Shown here: piece after piece, positions 61,250-64,000 of the stretch
How the letters are laid out: every line of letters begins with the position of its first letter
How positions within the stretch are numbered: the stretch's first letter is position 1
Source of the DNA: Anaerolineaceae bacterium UBA2260
GTDB taxonomy: Bacteria > Chloroflexota > Anaerolineae > Anaerolineales > Anaerolineaceae
Reading direction: 5' to 3'
NCBI GenBank assembly: GCA_002347485.1
Contig: DDXM01000054.1
Span: forward strand, 94,908 to 158,907
DNA length: 64,000 bases
Made by a program: the position numbers and the translations under genes
The notes under the pieces: generated by a model
Told to the model about the DNA's origin: nothing
Database searches by the model: none
Seen by the model: the letters and a program-made list of their open reading frames with translations, nothing else

Positions 61250-62164
61250 ATGACTGAATTTAACCAATTCCGGGCAGGTTATGTGGCGTTGATCGGACGC
61301 CCCAATGTGGGCAAGTCCACGTTGATCAATGCGTTGCTCAATCAAAAGATCGCCGCGGTTTCTCCTAAACCACAAACTACGCGGCGCAACCAGCTGGGCA
61401 TCCTCACCCTGCCGGAGGCGCAGATCATCTTTGTGGACACGCCCGGTCTTCATGTGCCGCAGCACAAGCTGGGCGATTTCATGAACCAGTCCGCCAGTGA
61501 TGCCCTGCGGGACGCAGACATCATCCTCTGGCTGTTGGATGCCAGCGCGCCATTCACCGCGGAGGACCGCCTGATCGCGGAGAAACTGGGCAATCTGCGC
61601 AGCCTGCCAGCGGTATGGATCGGCCTGACCAAGACTGACCTCGTGAACGCGGAGACGCTGGCGGAACGCAGTAGACAGGCGGTCGAGCTCTTCCCCGCGA
61701 AGGATGTGCTGCTCATTTCGACCCTGGTGAAAGAGAGCCTGGACCAATTGCTCCTGCTGCTAATCCAAAACCTGCCGGCAGGTGAGCCGTTCTTTGACGA
61801 GGATGTGATCACCGACACCTACGAACGCGATATTGCCGCCGAGCTGATCCGTGAATCCGTCATGATGTACGTGCGCGACGAAGTGCCACACTGCGTAGCG
61901 GTGCAGATCGACTCTTACGAGGAGCGGCCGGACGACAAGGCGTACATTGAAGCGACTTTGTTCGTCGAGCGTGATTCGCAAAAAGGCGTCCTGGTGGGCA
62001 AGGGCGGCGAGATGATCAAGATCATCGGTACGCGCAGCCGCCAGGAGATCGAAGCCATGAGCGGACGCAAAGTCTTCCTTAATCTGAAAGTGAAGGTTAA
62101 TAAGAACTGGCGCAACTCAGCGGACGCGCTCGATTTACTCGGGTATAAGTTCAACAAGGATTAA
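61250..62164 (+). CDS. era: GTPase Era
   Basis: Era helps mature 16S rRNA and assemble the 30S subunit. The 304-residue protein has the GTPase motifs GRPNVGKST (about 16-24), DTPG (about 63-66) and TKTD (about 126-129), and a C-terminal KH domain with GKGGEMIKIIGTRSRQEIE (about 252-270). It is typical in size. It starts only five bases after the EamA gene and is followed by the YhhN gene with a 2-base gap. Confidence 0.97.
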   Translation: MTEFNQFRAGYVALIGRPNVGKSTLINALLNQKIAAVSPKPQTTRRNQLGILTLPEAQIIFVDTPGLHVPQHKLGDFMNQSASDALRDADIILWLLDASAPFTAEDRLIAEKLGNLRSLPAVWIGLTKTDLVNAETLAERSRQAVELFPAKDVLLISTLVKESLDQLLLLLIQNLPAGEPFFDEDVITDTYERDIAAELIRESVMMYVRDEVPHCVAVQIDSYEERPDDKAYIEATLFVERDSQKGVLVGKGGEMIKIIGTRSRQEIEAMSGRKVFLNLKVKVNKNWRNSADALDLLGYKFNKD

Positions 62165-62166
62165 AT

Positions 62167-62838
62167 TTGTTCACCTGGCCGTTTTTCGTCGCCGCTGGAT
62201 TCGCCCTTCTCGATTGGGCGTCCACCTGGAAAGGATGGAAAAAACGGCTGTACATGGCCAAACCGGCGATCATGGTTTTTCTCATCATCTGGTCGATCCA
62301 GGTGACCGGTTGGCAGGGAGAGATGCTGTGGTTTGGTATCGCCCTCGCGCTCTCGCTCGTCGGGGATATCCTTCTGATGCTCAACCCGCGTTGGTTCATG
62401 GTCGGTGGGGTCGCATTCCTGTTCGCTCACATCGCGTACATCATCGGGTTCCTGCATACCCCCGCGCCTTTCACGCCCGGTGTAGGGCTGGTGGCGGTGC
62501 TGGTGGGGATCTCCGCTGGCAACGTGTTCAAGCGCATCCGGCCAGGCATTATGCGGGTTCCGCGGGGAAAACGGTTTTTAACAGCCCTCAGCTTGTATGG
62601 GATTTCACTGACCCTGATGCTGCTCTCAGCATTGCTGACATTGTTCAAACAGGAATGGCTGTTGTTGCCCGCCCTGCTGGCATCCTCCGGCGCGGTGCTG
62701 TTCTACACTTCGGATACCATGCTGGTGTACGACCGGTTCGTGCGCCGCTTCAAACGCGCGCAAAGTTATGTTCACCTTACCTACCACCTAGCCCAGTTCA
62801 GTCTCATCACCAGCGCGGTGCTGCATACCCTGCGGTAA
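62167..62838 (+). CDS. YhhN-family membrane protein (lysoplasmalogenase-like)
   Basis: The 223-residue protein has about eight membrane helices and the YhhN signature AKPAIMVFLIIWS (about 36) and FGIALALSLVGDILLML (about 58-74), with conserved Asp residues. A mammalian relative, TMEM86, hydrolyses lysoplasmalogens, but the bacterial role is not established. It starts at TTG two bases after era, with no clear ribosome binding site, so it may rely on coupling. Confidence 0.8.
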   Translation: MFTWPFFVAAGFALLDWASTWKGWKKRLYMAKPAIMVFLIIWSIQVTGWQGEMLWFGIALALSLVGDILLMLNPRWFMVGGVAFLFAHIAYIIGFLHTPAPFTPGVGLVAVLVGISAGNVFKRIRPGIMRVPRGKRFLTALSLYGISLTLMLLSALLTLFKQEWLLLPALLASSGAVLFYTSDTMLVYDRFVRRFKRAQSYVHLTYHLAQFSLITSAVLHTLR

Positions 62839-62840
62839 CG

Positions 62841-63758
62841 CTATTTGAACGGTCTGAATCCCTCGCCCAGCGCTTCGTGTGTCACCCCGATCACCATGAA
62901 CGCTAGCGGATCGATATCTTTTACCATTTCTTTTAGCTGATTCACTTCGGAGCGTGTAATCACGCAGTATAGCACGGGCCGTTCAGACCCGGTATAAGCT
63001 CCGGTGCCGGAGAGAACCGTCACCCCCCGTTCCATGCTTTGCATGATCTCGCGAGAAATCTCGACATGTTTCGCGGAGATGATCAGCGCAGTGCGGAAGA
63101 TGCCTGAGCCTTCCGAGATCATTTCTGCCGCCAGCCCGCTGACGTAAATGACCACCATGCCGTAAAGCGCTTTTTCCCAGGTGAACGCGAAACCGCCCGC
63201 CAGCACTACCAGCGAATCGGTGATGAGGTACGCCGCGGAGATCGAGATTCCCAGGCGGTGGTTGAGGATGCGCCCGAGGATATCTGAGCCGCCGCTCGTG
63301 CCGCCGCCACGGTAGACCAACCCCAGCCCCACGCCGAGCAGCACCCCGCCGAACAGCGCGTTGAGCACATTGTCCTGCGTCATCCCCTGCGCGGGGATCA
63401 CAAAAACCAGTAGATCGGTGAATAGCGAGAAAGCGCCCACCGCCACGGCGGTTCGCAGCGCAAAGCGCGGTCCGCCCAGGAAGCGCCAGCCAAGAACGAG
63501 GAGCGGGATGTTCCCCACTAACACCATCAGACCGATTGGAATGCTGACGAAGTGGTTGATAATTTGCGCCGCACCGCTGATGCCGCCGCTGACCAGTTGC
63601 CCCGGTACCAGGAACAACCGCATGGCGAACGCCTGCACCAGCGCACCCAGCAGCACCACCAGGTATTCCCGCCCTGTCTTCCAGGAGAGATCGAAGGGGC
63701 CAATCCAGGATTTGAAACGCCGCCAGGCAGTTGGTTTATGTGGAGATTGGATGGTCAT
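62841..63758 (-). CDS. YitT-family membrane protein
   Basis: The 305-residue protein has five to six N-terminal helices (about 28-200) with the GGTSGGSDILGRIL motif (about 151-164). A C-terminal DUF2179-type cytoplasmic domain (about 235-300) carries YCVITRSEVNQLKEMVKDIDPLAF. YitT proteins are membrane proteins of unknown substrate, possibly small-molecule transporters. It is convergent with the YhhN gene, two bases apart. Confidence 0.88.
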   Translation of the reverse strand: MTIQSPHKPTAWRRFKSWIGPFDLSWKTGREYLVVLLGALVQAFAMRLFLVPGQLVSGGISGAAQIINHFVSIPIGLMVLVGNIPLLVLGWRFLGGPRFALRTAVAVGAFSLFTDLLVFVIPAQGMTQDNVLNALFGGVLLGVGLGLVYRGGGTSGGSDILGRILNHRLGISISAAYLITDSLVVLAGGFAFTWEKALYGMVVIYVSGLAAEMISEGSGIFRTALIISAKHVEISREIMQSMERGVTVLSGTGAYTGSERPVLYCVITRSEVNQLKEMVKDIDPLAFMVIGVTHEALGEGFRPFK

Positions 63759-63823
63759 AAGTGTCCTCTTTTAAGAATCGCCCAATTGTAACAGATTGGC
63801 GAGAGGAAAATTGTAATTTGGCT

Positions 63824-63912
63824 GTTAGGAAAACTTCAAAAGTGAACTCAACAGAACTTTAAAAGTGAACTCGAAGTTTTCCTAACCATGAACAGAACTT
63901 TAAAAGTGAACT
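63824..63912. repeat. Inverted repeat around direct repeats near the window end
   Basis: A 14-base sequence (63824-63837) recurs as its exact inverse complement at 63873-63886. A 22-base sequence (aacagaactttaaaagtgaa plus ct) occurs at 63850-63871 and 63891-63912, and a diverged partial copy lies at 63832-63848. All are non-coding. The pattern could mark the end of a mobile element outside the window or a repeat family. The remaining bases to 64000 hold nothing I recognise. Confidence 0.9.
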
Positions 63913-64000
63913 ACCTTCTTTAAATCTTCAAGTGGTAGATTTGTAGAATGAACCAATTTACCGATCGCCCAAAAACGAATCTCAACAATATTTTTAACCT

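Overview
The window reads as a chromosomal segment of an uncultured or poorly characterised anaerobic Chloroflexota bacterium, most likely class Anaerolineae. This is inferred from gene content, not from a marker gene: a MutL-type ASKHA protein sits inside a run of small membrane proteins, there are several peptidases and amino-acid transporters, an LPXTG-type surface protein occurs without any lipopolysaccharide genes, and several genes have leaderless-type promoters. The sequence is moderately GC-rich, except for an AT-rich patch at about 18.7-20.3 kb. Nothing looks like a prophage, a CRISPR array or an rRNA operon.

Layout. 1-9 kb: the end of an MFS transporter, an EamA exporter, peptidases PepT and PepF, a DUF2807 protein and an ECF vitamin transporter (S component convergent to a T component and a fused double ATPase). 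9-12.2 kb: a polar amino-acid ABC transporter. 12.3-17 kb: a TPP-riboswitch operon encoding thiamine pyrophosphokinase and a ThiBPQ-like thiamine importer. 17-18.7 kb: small membrane proteins and tRNA-Gly(TCC). 18.7-20.3 kb: an AT-rich, decayed patch with a frameshifted zinc-ribbon gene and a kinase fragment. 20.3-29.6 kb: housekeeping genes (lepB, der, cdaA-cdaR, a coaE fusion, pip, a rhodanese, uvrC). 29.6-32.5 kb: selD, dtd, trpS and a SelW-like gene. Both selD and the SelW-like gene have in-frame UGA codons that fit selenocysteine, so each is longer than a standard ORF call shows. 32.6-37.6 kb: sugar transferase, BMP lipoprotein, HAD, DUF389 and phosphohexomutase genes. 37.6-45.3 kb: an LPDTG protein and a seven-gene operon of mostly uncharacterised membrane proteins with a MutL homologue. 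45.4-50.7 kb: polysaccharide genes. 50.7-64 kb: DNA repair, the t6A genes tsaB and tsaE with rimI, a site-2 protease, galactokinase, an ABC-2 exporter, ogt, era and others, ending in a repeat cluster.

How the genes fit together. The peptidases, amino-acid importer and phosphorylated sugar metabolism fit a fermentative heterotroph. The ThiBPQ operon imports thiamine and pyrophosphorylates it under TPP feedback. CdaA and CdaR form a cyclic-di-AMP module. SelD makes selenophosphate, which the selenocysteine pathway needs, and two of the proteins encoded here, SelD and the SelW-like protein, appear to use selenocysteine. The best candidates for undescribed biology are the seven-gene MutL/zinc-ribbon membrane operon at 38278-45335, the two UGA-containing genes, and a possible attenuator-like leader with a 17-codon ORF upstream of pepT.
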